From assembly GCF_030407815.1 (NCBI RefSeq), contig NZ_JASDCS010000010.1, positions 96,523 to 160,522 of the forward strand: 64,000 bases of DNA, written 5' to 3'. Origin of the DNA: Psychrobacter sp. APC 3281 (GTDB lineage: Bacteria > Pseudomonadota > Gammaproteobacteria > Pseudomonadales > Moraxellaceae). The position numbers were made by a program, and so were the translations under genes. This document shows positions 1 through 8,178 of this stretch, piece by piece. The number at the start of each line of letters is the position of its first letter. The stretch's first letter is position 1. The notes under the pieces are model-generated. The model was given only the letters and a program-made list of their open reading frames with translations, was not told the DNA's origin and did not search any database.

Positions 1-653
1 TAAGACAAAGTGTCGTTACGTCCGACGATAATGTGATCGACAAGCGAGATATCTAATAGGTCGCAGGCTTTTTTTAGCTCGTAGGTCAATAAATTATCTG
101 CCGTTGATGGTTTGGCATCGGTATGAGGATGGTTGTGCGCGATGATAAGTTGGCTAGCAGCATGGCTTAGTGCATGTCGCAGTACGTGCTTGATACAGAC
201 CGAGCATGATGAGATGCCACCCGTAAATAATATCTCGAAGTTTAAAAGGTTTAGGGCATTATCCAGACAGAGTACCGCAAATACTTCACGGTGCTCACCG
301 CGCAACTGAGTGCTGATATAGTCTTTGACCGCTTGTGAGCGGCCAAGTGCTTGCCCAGTTTTGAGTTGGCTGTCCAGATAGCGCGTACCCATCTCAAGTG
401 AAGCTAATATTTGGGCGTATTTTGCAGGGCCAATACCATGGCAGGCAAGAACCGTCTTCTGAGGGGCGGCCAATAGCTCGGCTAAGCTACCAAACTGATT
501 GATCAAATGCCGCGCTAATTCAATCGCTGATTGAGACTGAGTACCCGTGCGCAAAAATATGGCCAGTATCTCGGCGTCAGACAAATGGGCTGCACCAAAT
601 TTTAAAAGTTTTTCGCGTGGCCTGTCATCCTCATGCCAGTCTTTGATCGCCAT
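1..653 (-). CDS. radC: RadC family protein (JAB/MPN domain), 3' end outside window
   Basis: Reading leftward from ATG at 653 gives 217 residues with no stop before the window edge, so the C-terminus is missing. The start MAIKDWHEDDRPREKLL and a helix-hairpin-helix-like segment (GIGPAKYAQ) are typical of RadC. The JAMM metal site HNHPHTDAKPSTAD is intact. RadC proteins carry a JAB/MPN metal-binding fold; the old DNA-repair assignment is doubtful and the true role is not settled. The gene diverges from coaBC, the same pairing seen in E. coli and many gammaproteobacteria. Confidence 0.93.
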   Translation of the reverse strand, partial: MAIKDWHEDDRPREKLLKFGAAHLSDAEILAIFLRTGTQSQSAIELARHLINQFGSLAELLAAPQKTVLACHGIGPAKYAQILASLEMGTRYLDSQLKTGQALGRSQAVKDYISTQLRGEHREVFAVLCLDNALNLLNFEILFTGGISSCSVCIKHVLRHALSHAASQLIIAHNHPHTDAKPSTADNLLTYELKKACDLLDISLVDHIIVGRNDTLS

Positions 654-781
654 TGTCACTCCTTGAAAATGGGTTGATACTTGTTATCTGAGATAGATAC
701 GGAAAATCTTACCCAATTTATCTCATAATTGTTACTATAAGCGCAATTTTATCTTTTCATTTTTTTGTTGATGCCACGCTT

Positions 782-2203
782 ATGTCCAATATTGTGCTTG
801 CTATTACTGGCGGTATCGCCGCTTATAAATCTGCTATATTTGCCCGCTTGTTAGTCAAGGCAGGCTTTGATGTGCGCGTTATCATGACGACGGGTGCACA
901 AGCATTTATCACACCGCTGACGCTACAAGCGTTGACTGGTAACGAAGTGCATGTCTCGTTGCTCGATGAGCAAGCAGAGGCAGGCATGGGGCATATTGAG
1001 CTGGCTAAGTGGGCCGACTTAATCGTGATTGCACCTGCTTCAGCCAACACGCTTGCGCGTCTGGCCATGGGTATGGCTGATGATCTATTGACCACAGTGT
1101 GTCTTGCCACTACTGCGCCTGTCATTATTGCTCCTGCCATGAATCAGCAGATGTGGGCGCATCCAGCAGTCAATCTAAACGTGCAAACGTTGCGCGATAT
1201 GAATTATCAAATTATCCAACCAGCTAGCGGTGAGCAAGCGTGCGGTGATGTCGGAGCAGGGCGATTGCCTGAGCCTGAGCAGTTATTGGATGAGGTGTTA
1301 CTGTTCATAGCAATGAATACAACGCCGCAATTGCTAGCAGGTAAAAGAGTGGTCATTACTGCAGGTCCCACCGTAGAAGCGATTGACCCTGTACGTTATT
1401 TGTCTAATCACTCTTCAGGAAAAATGGGCTTTGCATTGGCGCGCGCCTGTGTGGCTGCTGGTGCAGACGTTGTCTTAATCGCTGGTGGTAAAGTGGCATT
1501 GCCCACGCCGCTTAATGTCACACGGATCGATGTGCTGTCTGCCGAAGATATGCTGATAGCGGCGCAGCAATGTGTAGATGGCACGCATAGCGAGCTCCAA
1601 TTGGTCTTTGAAGATGAGCACGACCATTCTCATGAACACACGCATGGTCATTCTCATAACCATTCCCATTCTGAAGAGCATTATCATGGCGACTGTGGTT
1701 GCGGCGATGACGATGTAAGCGACCATGACCATAATGACAATCATGACTTGCTACATTCTCATGATGACAACCAATTTGTGAAAGCAGATATCTTTATCGC
1801 GACCGCAGCCGTGGCAGATTATCGTACGGAAGAAGCTGCACCGCAAAAAATCAAAAAGACACAAGATGCCATGACGCTCAGTCTGGTTAAAAACCCTGAT
1901 ATTCTAGCGACAATTTCTCTTGCACATCCAGAGCTATTTGTCGTTGGCTTTGCCGCAGAGACGCAAGATGTTGAGCGTTATGCCCGTGGTAAGTTGGTCG
2001 CAAAAGATTTGGATATGATTGCTTGCAATGATGTCTCACGTGCAGATATCGGTTTTGCTAGTGATGACAATGCGATGCAGGTGTTTTTCTCTGAGCGCTA
2101 TGAGCGTGACGCGGTAACACTTGAGAAGACCAGTAAAGATAAAATTGCTGAGCAACTAGCTAGCATTATTGGTCAAGCAATCGGTCAACGTAAAGATAGT
2201 TAG
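782..2203 (+). CDS. coaBC: Bifunctional phosphopantothenoylcysteine decarboxylase / phosphopantothenate-cysteine ligase
   Basis: It makes 4'-phosphopantetheine for coenzyme A: CoaB joins phosphopantothenate to cysteine using CTP, and CoaC (FMN) decarboxylates the product. The CoaC half (about residues 1-180) has PASANT, His71 in GMGHIELAKWAD, PAMNQQMW and the ACGD clamp at 153-156. The CoaB half (from about 188) has ITAGPTVEAIDPVRYLSN, ATAAVADYR and KIKK. At 473 residues it is longer than the usual roughly 400, because residues 278-330 form a His/Asp-rich insert (16 His, 2 Cys) inside the CoaB domain, just before the AAVADYR strand. All catalytic motifs are kept, so the enzyme should work. 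The insert looks metal-binding, which is inference. Confidence 0.96.
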   Translation: MSNIVLAITGGIAAYKSAIFARLLVKAGFDVRVIMTTGAQAFITPLTLQALTGNEVHVSLLDEQAEAGMGHIELAKWADLIVIAPASANTLARLAMGMADDLLTTVCLATTAPVIIAPAMNQQMWAHPAVNLNVQTLRDMNYQIIQPASGEQACGDVGAGRLPEPEQLLDEVLLFIAMNTTPQLLAGKRVVITAGPTVEAIDPVRYLSNHSSGKMGFALARACVAAGADVVLIAGGKVALPTPLNVTRIDVLSAEDMLIAAQQCVDGTHSELQLVFEDEHDHSHEHTHGHSHNHSHSEEHYHGDCGCGDDDVSDHDHNDNHDLLHSHDDNQFVKADIFIATAAVADYRTEEAAPQKIKKTQDAMTLSLVKNPDILATISLAHPELFVVGFAAETQDVERYARGKLVAKDLDMIACNDVSRADIGFASDDNAMQVFFSERYERDAVTLEKTSKDKIAEQLASIIGQAIGQRKDS

Positions 2204-2274
2204 AGCTACAGGCTCAAAATCTGATAGCTAGCATGTAGATAGTGTGTAGATACAGACGCTGAGCCTCAAATGGT

Positions 2275-3066
2275 GTGACTGATATGATGAATATAGCTGG
2301 TAACGATAGCACTCAGATGCTAGTGCTGACAGTCATTTTTGCGCTTGCCTCACTACTGCATGGTATTAGCGGACTTGGTGCAACGCTAGTGACGACCACT
2401 GCGCTTGCTAGTATGTACCCATTGCAACACGCCATTGTGTTAGTGATTTTTCCTTCGCTAGTCGTTAATGTGATGACCTGGCTAGTAGGCGGTGAACGCA
2501 CTATTTGGCAAAACTTTATCTACTACGGCAGACGCTATTGGTTGCTTGCGCTTACTAGCTTACTAGGTAGCATTTTAGGTGCGAAACTATTGCTATGGGT
2601 CGATAGCGCTTATATTCTTTTATTGTTGGCCGCGGTCATTGCTTTCTACGTTGTGAGTAGTTTACTCGGCAAACAAATCCGTCTACCAAACACCAAGCCT
2701 ATGTTAATTACCGTTGGCTTTGGTGCAGGCGTGATTGGCGGCTCGACCAATGCAATGTCGACCATACTGATGATGTATTTACTGTCTGCCAGTGACGATA
2801 AAAACACCATCGCCAAAGTCGGCAATATGTGCTATTTCTTAGGAAAGATTGCTCAAATTATCGTGTTGCGTGAGCCTATCATGGCACTTAGCAGTGGTGA
2901 GTGGCAGCTGATTACTTTTTTAAGTGTGCTATCTATAGTGACTCTTTTGGTTGGAATCCGTTTGCGTCGCTATTTACCGCAAGCGCGTTTTCGTCAGCTT
3001 ATTTTATTGATTTTAATCGTGCTTGGAATACGCGTTGGCTGGCAAGGTATTACCGCATTGTTATAG
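2275..3066 (+). CDS. TauE/SafE (TSUP) family membrane permease
   Basis: A 263-residue protein with about eight hydrophobic segments. The N-terminal half contains GISGLGATLVTT and the second half GFGAGVIGGSTNAMST, the two related loop motifs of the TauE/SafE sulfite/anion exporter family. Substrates in this family vary (sulfite, sulfoacetate, other organic anions), so none is assigned. The open frame begins at GTG 2275; ATG at 2284 is an alternative, and neither has a convincing ribosome site. It lies 71 bp after coaBC on the same strand. A foldback element begins 33 bp after its stop. Confidence 0.85.
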   Translation: MTDMMNIAGNDSTQMLVLTVIFALASLLHGISGLGATLVTTTALASMYPLQHAIVLVIFPSLVVNVMTWLVGGERTIWQNFIYYGRRYWLLALTSLLGSILGAKLLLWVDSAYILLLLAAVIAFYVVSSLLGKQIRLPNTKPMLITVGFGAGVIGGSTNAMSTILMMYLLSASDDKNTIAKVGNMCYFLGKIAQIIVLREPIMALSSGEWQLITFLSVLSIVTLLVGIRLRRYLPQARFRQLILLILIVLGIRVGWQGITALL

Positions 3067-3099
3067 CTAAAGATATAAGCCTTTTCAACAATATTTTAT

Positions 3100-3273
3100 T
3101 AGGGCGTGTCCTCATTTCAAAAATGGTGAGAAAAATAAGATAAATTGCTGTCAAACAAGGAAAATAGTGCAGATAATATCGAGATATTGCCCAACTATTT
3201 GACGCTGTTTGACAAGATTTAGCTATTTTTGGCCCATTTAAAGGACACTCGTTTGAATTGAGGACACGTCCTA
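3100..3273. mobile_element. MITE-like foldback element with 21-bp terminal inverted repeats
   Basis: The ends 3100-3120 and 3253-3273 are inverted repeats of 21 bp with two mismatches (core GTGTCCTCA / TGAGGACAC). The interior also pairs: TGTCAAAC..AAATAGT in the left half is answered by ACTATTTG..TTTGACA in the right half. The whole 174 bp is therefore a long imperfect palindrome. TA dinucleotides flank the GGGCGTG and CACGTCC tips, consistent with TA-targeted insertion. There is no coding capacity. The right tip supplies the TAG stop of the hydrolase gene at 3271-4185. Confidence 0.72.
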
Positions 3274-4185
3274 GACCAATTCCTCAAAAAATATCTGCTG
3301 TGCCAAACGAAAGGTATTACAGTGTGCCTCAACCACGTCTTCGATATCTTCTGAGTAGCCGCCACCCATCACGATAGCGACAGGGATATTGGCGGCTTTT
3401 GCTTGCTGCAGTACATATTCATCACGCGCCTTGCACCCTGCTTGTGTCAAACCAAGTTTGCCGAGCTTATCGGTAGCGAGCACGTCGACTGCAGACTGAT
3501 AAAAAATCATATCTGGCGCAACTTCAGCGATTAAGCGTGGCAGCGTATCTTCTAATATCTGTAAATACTCAGCATCGCCGGTATCATTGTCTAGCTCAAT
3601 GTCTAAGTCTGATACTTGCTTACGAAACGGGTAGTTCTTGGCGCCATGCATGCTAAAGACAAAAACGCGTGGCTCATTTGCCATGATACTGGCGTTGCCA
3701 TTGCCTTGATGAACGTCCAAATCGATAACTAAAATCTTCTTTGCCTGTCCACGATTTAGCAATAAGTTGCTAGCGATACAAACATCATTAAATACGCAAA
3801 AGCCTTCTCCATGACCAGCAAAGGAATGATGAGTACCGCCTGCAACGTTCATCGCCACGCCATATCGCTGAGCATATAGCGCGCACTCATACGTTGCATG
3901 GGCGATATAACGTCCGCGCTCCACCAACTGCGGTGTCATCTCAAATCCGATAGCACGAGCAGCCTTGCGCGGCAGTGTTTGGGTTTTAAGCTGATGCCAG
4001 TACTCTGCGGTATGGGTGGTCAAAATCTCATCTTCGCTCAAGCGAGCAGGGGCAAAGAAGTTATCTTGGCTGATAGTCCCTTCTGCCAGTAAACGCTCAG
4101 GAATCATAATGTACTTCTGCATGGGGAAACGGTGCTTTTCTGGCACGGAATATCGAAAAACGTCAGAGTAGGCAATTTTTAGCAT
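3271..4185 (-). CDS. Histone deacetylase family (class II-like) zinc hydrolase
   Basis: 304 residues with the arginase/deacetylase fold motifs: GGTHHSFAGHGEGFC (116-130), DLDVHQGNG with probable zinc ligands Asp157 and His159, third ligand Asp234 in SAVDVLATDKLG, and a C-terminal GGGYS with the catalytic-type Tyr. Bacterial members remove acetyl or acyl groups from small amines or proteins; the substrate here cannot be read from sequence. The terminal TAG lies in the inverted repeat of the adjacent foldback element, so the last residues may differ from the ancestral protein. No strong ribosome site precedes ATG 4185. Confidence 0.9.
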   Translation of the reverse strand: MLKIAYSDVFRYSVPEKHRFPMQKYIMIPERLLAEGTISQDNFFAPARLSEDEILTTHTAEYWHQLKTQTLPRKAARAIGFEMTPQLVERGRYIAHATYECALYAQRYGVAMNVAGGTHHSFAGHGEGFCVFNDVCIASNLLLNRGQAKKILVIDLDVHQGNGNASIMANEPRVFVFSMHGAKNYPFRKQVSDLDIELDNDTGDAEYLQILEDTLPRLIAEVAPDMIFYQSAVDVLATDKLGKLGLTQAGCKARDEYVLQQAKAANIPVAIVMGGGYSEDIEDVVEAHCNTFRLAQQIFFEELV

Positions 4186-4296
4186 AAGATTTCTAGCTTA
4201 GTATTGATGGTTTTTTGGATAGAAAAATAAAGAGATAAGTATCAGCTATCGCGGATTATGGCTTGATTGAAAAACCGGTTCATCGAATGAACTGAG

Positions 4297-5175
4297 CTAT
4301 TGAACAAACTGAGTCGGTAAAAAGAACGTGCGCGCGTCTGACTGTTGACGTAGCTCGACAAGTAGCGTTTGCATGTCTTCGGCAGGGTCTTGACTATTGA
4401 CCAAGTTGCCAAATAGCTCGTTGGCAACCGTGGTCATCGCGACCACGCTTTGTAGTAAATGCTCAATAATCTCATTATCTATACCAACTGCTTCGACATC
4501 GATAGCATTTTTGTAGCGTATCTCACCATCGTTGACATCCATCTCTAGATTACCGACTAGCATGTCATAGTTAATTTGGGTGATAAGTAGCATTGCGGCA
4601 CTTTGATGAGTGTCTGGTATCAAAAATGGCAAGATGCCATAGATGGCCAGTAGTTTGTTTTTTTCTTGCACCCGAAACAGATAGCCACAGTTTATTTGCT
4701 TATGACGCATTCTCAAGGATAAATGATGCGATTTTTGGCTGTCGTTGGTTTTGGGTCGATAATGCGTGTAGTGCCACTGCTTGTCATTGAAGTATTGTTT
4801 TAAGCAGTCGACGATAGGCGTGTCACTTTGGTTTTGAGATTCTGCACTTGCGTTATCGGTTTTCAAGTTATCGGTTTTGAGTTGAGATGTATTTGCTTGT
4901 GTTTGTGCTTGTGCTTGTGCTTGTGCTTGAGTGTTATCCTGTTCGCTGCCCTGATTCACCTCTAATTCATGAGAGATATCAGAGACACCACTATCAGTAA
5001 CTTGAGAACTGATATTAGAAATATCAGCCGATATATTTTTTGTATTATTAATCTCGCTGTCAGCAAGTGATGCAGGCCTTTGCTCGCTTGCAGCATCGAC
5101 GACTGACTGCGGTGCGGCAGCAGTCAGTAACCGTTTGATTTTTTGCCACAAGCTGAGTTTATTGCGTTGACTCAT
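4297..5175 (-). CDS. YbjN domain-containing protein with low-complexity N-terminus
   Basis: 292 residues. The first ~120 are polar and disordered, with an Ala-Gln dipeptide run encoded by a hexanucleotide repeat. The C-terminal ~165 residues contain the pattern of YbjN / type III chaperone-like folds (YGILPFLIPD, NYDMLVGNLEMDVNDGEIRY, then an amphipathic C-terminal helix). YbjN proteins in E. coli affect motility and stress responses, but their mechanism is unclear. It ends in LPTQFVQ. The gene lies 30 bp downstream of the next gene on the same strand, so the two are probably co-transcribed. Confidence 0.7.
   Translation of the reverse strand: MSQRNKLSLWQKIKRLLTAAAPQSVVDAASEQRPASLADSEINNTKNISADISNISSQVTDSGVSDISHELEVNQGSEQDNTQAQAQAQAQTQANTSQLKTDNLKTDNASAESQNQSDTPIVDCLKQYFNDKQWHYTHYRPKTNDSQKSHHLSLRMRHKQINCGYLFRVQEKNKLLAIYGILPFLIPDTHQSAAMLLITQINYDMLVGNLEMDVNDGEIRYKNAIDVEAVGIDNEIIEHLLQSVVAMTTVANELFGNLVNSQDPAEDMQTLLVELRQQSDARTFFLPTQFVQ
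4894..4929. repeat. Hexanucleotide microsatellite (TTGTGC)n inside a coding region
   Basis: About six near-perfect TTGTGC units in tandem, which on the minus strand encode alternating Ala-Gln in the YbjN-domain protein. Because the unit is 6 bp, slippage would add or remove two residues without breaking the frame. Confidence 0.85.
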
Positions 5176-5205
5176 AATAGTATGCTGACAAGTAAGGGTT
5201 ATAAA

Positions 5206-6309
5206 TTAATCGTGAGTGAATGCCAAGCCTTCTTTGATAGCAGGCTGTGTATAGAACGCTGCTAGCATTTCACGAATATGAGCAGTCAACCAAGGCGTCT
5301 CAAGAGCATCGTAAACGATAGGCAGTAGTGTAGTGCTACATTGATTCATGGCCGCTTCGTCAATGTGCAAACTCGCAGCGATGGTCGCCATCGTGTCAGC
5401 CTGATGATTGGCATACCAAGTGTCGATGCTTGCCGAGACTAAGCTGTGCAGATACGGTGACAGTCGCAGGCGGTTGTAGCTTTGTTGGATACTGGCTTCG
5501 ATATGGTCAATGCTACTATTACCAGGCTCATCGCTTAAATAGGTTTGTAGCTCACTAATTGGTTGGTCTTTGATGCGATCCCAACCCATGACTATCAGAC
5601 GTGCCACTTCTTCGTTTGATAAGTGTTCTTGTGCATTGGCTTCGGCTTTGCGCGTCAAATCTTTGATATTGCGATGCAAGTAGGTTTGCAGTTTTTCATC
5701 GAGGTTTCTGTTGGTCGCCTTTTCAAAAGAGCTGCGCCCAAGCTTCATCAATTTACCAACGCCACCTGCTTTATCGAGGGTGCTTTCCATGAAATCATTG
5801 ATAGCGTGATAGAGTGTTTGGGTCAATAAATCTGCAAAGGTTTCGTTACCGACTAGCGTATGAATCAATATATTGCGCTGCTGCTCGTGACTACCGATAT
5901 AGTTGGCCAGAGTTTCAACTTGGGCATCATCGACCAGCTCAGACAAAGGCACATTATCATTAACTGGGTGATAAATAATAGTGTGTAAAATATCACGAAT
6001 ATCGGTACGCATCACCTCAGTCATCGGCTGATTTAACAGCCAGTCTTTCATCAGCTGTTGTAAATGGTCACAGGTAATATATTTGCTGAAAGGCTGCGCA
6101 CCAAACCATTGCCAAGCTTCCATCGCTAGTGGCTCAGCTTGATTGTGCAACCATTGCTGCATAAAGTTGACTTGAGCATCGATCAAACTATCTACTGTCA
6201 AACAGCTGGTTGATGGCTCTTTTGACAAGTTAGTGTCTGCGTTGTCAGTCTCTGTATCAGGCATTTGTGTTTGGCTATCTTGTGAAGTCGGCATAAGTTT
6301 TGAAGTCAT
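5206..6309 (-). CDS. Hypothetical protein, helical, function unknown
   Basis: 367 residues that I do not recognise. The first ~35 residues are Ser/Thr/Asp/Gln-rich and look disordered. The rest is rich in amphipathic helix, with no signal peptide and no transmembrane segment. A basic stretch near the middle (KLMKLGRSSFEKATNRNLDEK) is the most distinctive part. It is divergent from ccmA across a 160-bp gap and probably heads a two-gene unit with the YbjN-domain gene. No enzymatic motif is visible. Confidence 0.7.
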   Translation of the reverse strand: MTSKLMPTSQDSQTQMPDTETDNADTNLSKEPSTSCLTVDSLIDAQVNFMQQWLHNQAEPLAMEAWQWFGAQPFSKYITCDHLQQLMKDWLLNQPMTEVMRTDIRDILHTIIYHPVNDNVPLSELVDDAQVETLANYIGSHEQQRNILIHTLVGNETFADLLTQTLYHAINDFMESTLDKAGGVGKLMKLGRSSFEKATNRNLDEKLQTYLHRNIKDLTRKAEANAQEHLSNEEVARLIVMGWDRIKDQPISELQTYLSDEPGNSSIDHIEASIQQSYNRLRLSPYLHSLVSASIDTWYANHQADTMATIAASLHIDEAAMNQCSTTLLPIVYDALETPWLTAHIREMLAAFYTQPAIKEGLAFTHD

Positions 6310-6366
6310 ATTTTAAAGTCGTTTTTTTTGAGGTCGTACTTTTTGAAGTCAGAGTAATCGACAATT

Positions 6367-6375
6367 TGTTATACT
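6367..6375 (+). promoter_or_regulatory. Candidate extended -10 promoter for ccmA
   Basis: TG at 6367-6368, one base, then TATACT at 6370-6375, about 95 bases before the ccmA start. No good -35 lies at normal spacing, as is common for extended -10 promoters. Confidence 0.4.
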
Positions 6376-6470
6376 GTGTGTTTGTAGAGAGCATAGGGTA
6401 TTATGCCACGAACATTACCTGTGTTTGTGATGAATATTGATTGCTGCTTGATAAATAACCAGAGGTTTTG

Positions 6471-7100
6471 ATGACGGTTTTGGATACGCCTTTACTTGCA
6501 CTTGAGGAGCTGACGGTTCAGCGCGGTGAGATACCGCTGTGCGAAGGAGTTGCGTTGCAGCTATCTGCGGGTAGTATTTGCCATTTGATTGGGGCAAATG
6601 GGACGGGAAAGACCACGCTATTGATGCAGTTGGCTGGATTGTTACCTGTTCTGGCAGGTGAGGTCTCTTATCAAGGACAGTCGGGTCTGCCCATCCAGCC
6701 TTTATATGTCTCGCACCAGTTGGGCATCCATCCAAATCTGACAGTGGCACAAAACCTGACGTTTCTACTGAATTTATATGGCATCACGCCAAGCGCTGCT
6801 GATATTGATAATGCGCTCGCATGGGTTGGACTACAAGGGTTTGAGACGATCAGCTCAAGTCATCTGTCCGCTGGGCAAACGCGGCGCATCACGCTGGCAC
6901 GATTGTACCTACTAACTCCTGATGTGACACCGTTCTGGTTACTTGATGAGCCTTTCACGGCGCTGGATGTTGATATGGTGGCACGTATGGAAGAGCGGTT
7001 ATGTGACTTTGCACAGGCTGGCGGGTCGATACTAATGACCAGTCATCAGGCAGTCGGTGTCGCCAATCAGGTGCTCGATTTGTCAGATTATATGGTATAA
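6471..7100 (+). CDS. ccmA: Cytochrome c maturation ABC transporter, ATP-binding subunit CcmA
   Basis: ATPase of the CcmABCD complex that releases heme-loaded CcmE for cytochrome c assembly at the inner membrane. It has Walker A GANGTGKTT (41-49), signature LSAGQTRR (132-139) and Walker B FWLLDEP (155-161). The 209-residue length fits CcmA. The start is set at ATG 6471, which has AGAGG five bases upstream; the frame also opens three bases earlier with TTG. First gene of ccmA-ccmB-ccmC-ccmD-ccmE. Confidence 0.93.
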   Translation: MTVLDTPLLALEELTVQRGEIPLCEGVALQLSAGSICHLIGANGTGKTTLLMQLAGLLPVLAGEVSYQGQSGLPIQPLYVSHQLGIHPNLTVAQNLTFLLNLYGITPSAADIDNALAWVGLQGFETISSSHLSAGQTRRITLARLYLLTPDVTPFWLLDEPFTALDVDMVARMEERLCDFAQAGGSILMTSHQAVGVANQVLDLSDYMV

Positions 7101-7145
7101 GTTTTATTGCTATCAGTACCATCAGTATATGTGCAAGGACAAATA

Positions 7146-7892
7146 ATGACAGACAGTCCAATACAAGTAGGATCAGTAGCAGCCATGAATAAAAGTCCAA
7201 AAGCTATTGTTGCAGCGCCTCGCAGTATTGAGTTTATGCAGCTGTGGCGCCGTGAATGGCAAGTCAAGCAGCAAGGAGCGGTACAATGGTTGTATCCGTT
7301 AGTACTGTTCTTAGTGATTATTACTTTGTTTCCGTTGGCAGTCGGTAGTGAGCCTGTGCTATTGCAGCGTTTGGGCGTATCAGCAGTGTGGATTGCTGCA
7401 TTGCTGTCACTGGTAATGGGTGTTGATGGATTATTCAAGCCTGCGCTTGATAATGGTACGCTTGCGCAATTGGTCGTGGCCAAAGCGTCACTACCGCTAT
7501 GGGTGCTGATTAGACTGGTCATTCATTGGATTTTTAGTAGTGGTATTGTGGCAGCGCTTAGCTTGCTTGCCGTGCCGTTATTTCAGCTCAGTTGGTTTGA
7601 AGCGTGGATATTGATGGCTTCTATCGTGACAGGTAGTCCAATGCTCCTAATGCTATCCGCGATTGCCAGTAGCTTGACGCTATCGTTAAAGAATGGGGCA
7701 GTATTAGTTCCCTTGATTGCTTTACCGATGCAGTTGCCAGTATTGATTTTTGCTACGGGTGCGGTTGATTTATTTGCTTCTGGGCTGAACGGTTTACCCA
7801 TTTTAGCCTTATTGCTGGCAGGAAGTATTGTTTCTGTCCTAGTTATGCCATGGGTGATTGCTACAACTTTAAAAATGTCATGGCTCAATTAA
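7146..7892 (+). CDS. ccmB: Heme exporter protein CcmB (ABC membrane subunit)
   Basis: Six-span membrane partner of CcmA. The segment MQLWRREWQVKQQG near the N-terminus is typical of CcmB, followed by hydrophobic helices including PLVLFLVIITLFPLAVG. ATG 7146 is chosen because AAGGAC lies just upstream; this gives 248 residues. An upstream TTG (7107) would add 13 residues and is less likely. The gene begins 45 bp after ccmA. Confidence 0.9.
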   Translation: MTDSPIQVGSVAAMNKSPKAIVAAPRSIEFMQLWRREWQVKQQGAVQWLYPLVLFLVIITLFPLAVGSEPVLLQRLGVSAVWIAALLSLVMGVDGLFKPALDNGTLAQLVVAKASLPLWVLIRLVIHWIFSSGIVAALSLLAVPLFQLSWFEAWILMASIVTGSPMLLMLSAIASSLTLSLKNGAVLVPLIALPMQLPVLIFATGAVDLFASGLNGLPILALLLAGSIVSVLVMPWVIATTLKMSWLN

Positions 7893-8039
7893 ACGATTTG
7901 CTTGTTGCAATCCTAAAGTCCAATTGTCGAAATTTGATTAGCTAAACCCATTTATCTCAACCTAGCCATCTAAATTCAGTCATCGAAATTTAGTTATCTG
8001 CATCACATGTATTAACATCGTGGTGAAAACTGGCAATTT

Positions 8040-8048
8040 TGCTATAAT
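8040..8048 (+). promoter_or_regulatory. Extended -10 promoter upstream of ccmC
   Basis: TGC followed by a perfect TATAAT (8043-8048), in a 286-bp gap between ccmB and ccmC. It suggests that ccmC can be transcribed separately from ccmAB, with a leader of roughly 125 nt. Confidence 0.5.
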
Positions 8049-8178
8049 AGTCAATTGAATACGTAAACAGCTCTTTGTAGATTCTATCCAGTGTTTAACG
8101 CCAGCAGGTGAGTTGATAGTGGTGCTTTTATAGACCGCATCCTTTATCGCCAGTAAGCTGTGTAATAGGTTTCTTCCC

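Noticed and set aside
823..1140. Minus-strand frame of 105 residues inside coaBC
   Set aside because: Shadow of the CoaC domain; Ala/Ser/Thr-rich composition typical of antisense frames.
1475..1744. Open frame of 89 residues opposite the His-rich part of coaBC
   Set aside because: The Val/Met/Ile-rich product is the antisense of His/Asp codons; coaBC is clearly the real gene.
4894..4929. Short regular repeats considered as a CRISPR trace
   Set aside because: The units are contiguous 6-mers in a coding frame, with no spacers and no cas genes anywhere in the window.
7107..7145. TTG 7107 as the ccmB start
   Set aside because: No ribosome site; ATG 7146 with AAGGAC upstream fits better and gives a normal CcmB length.
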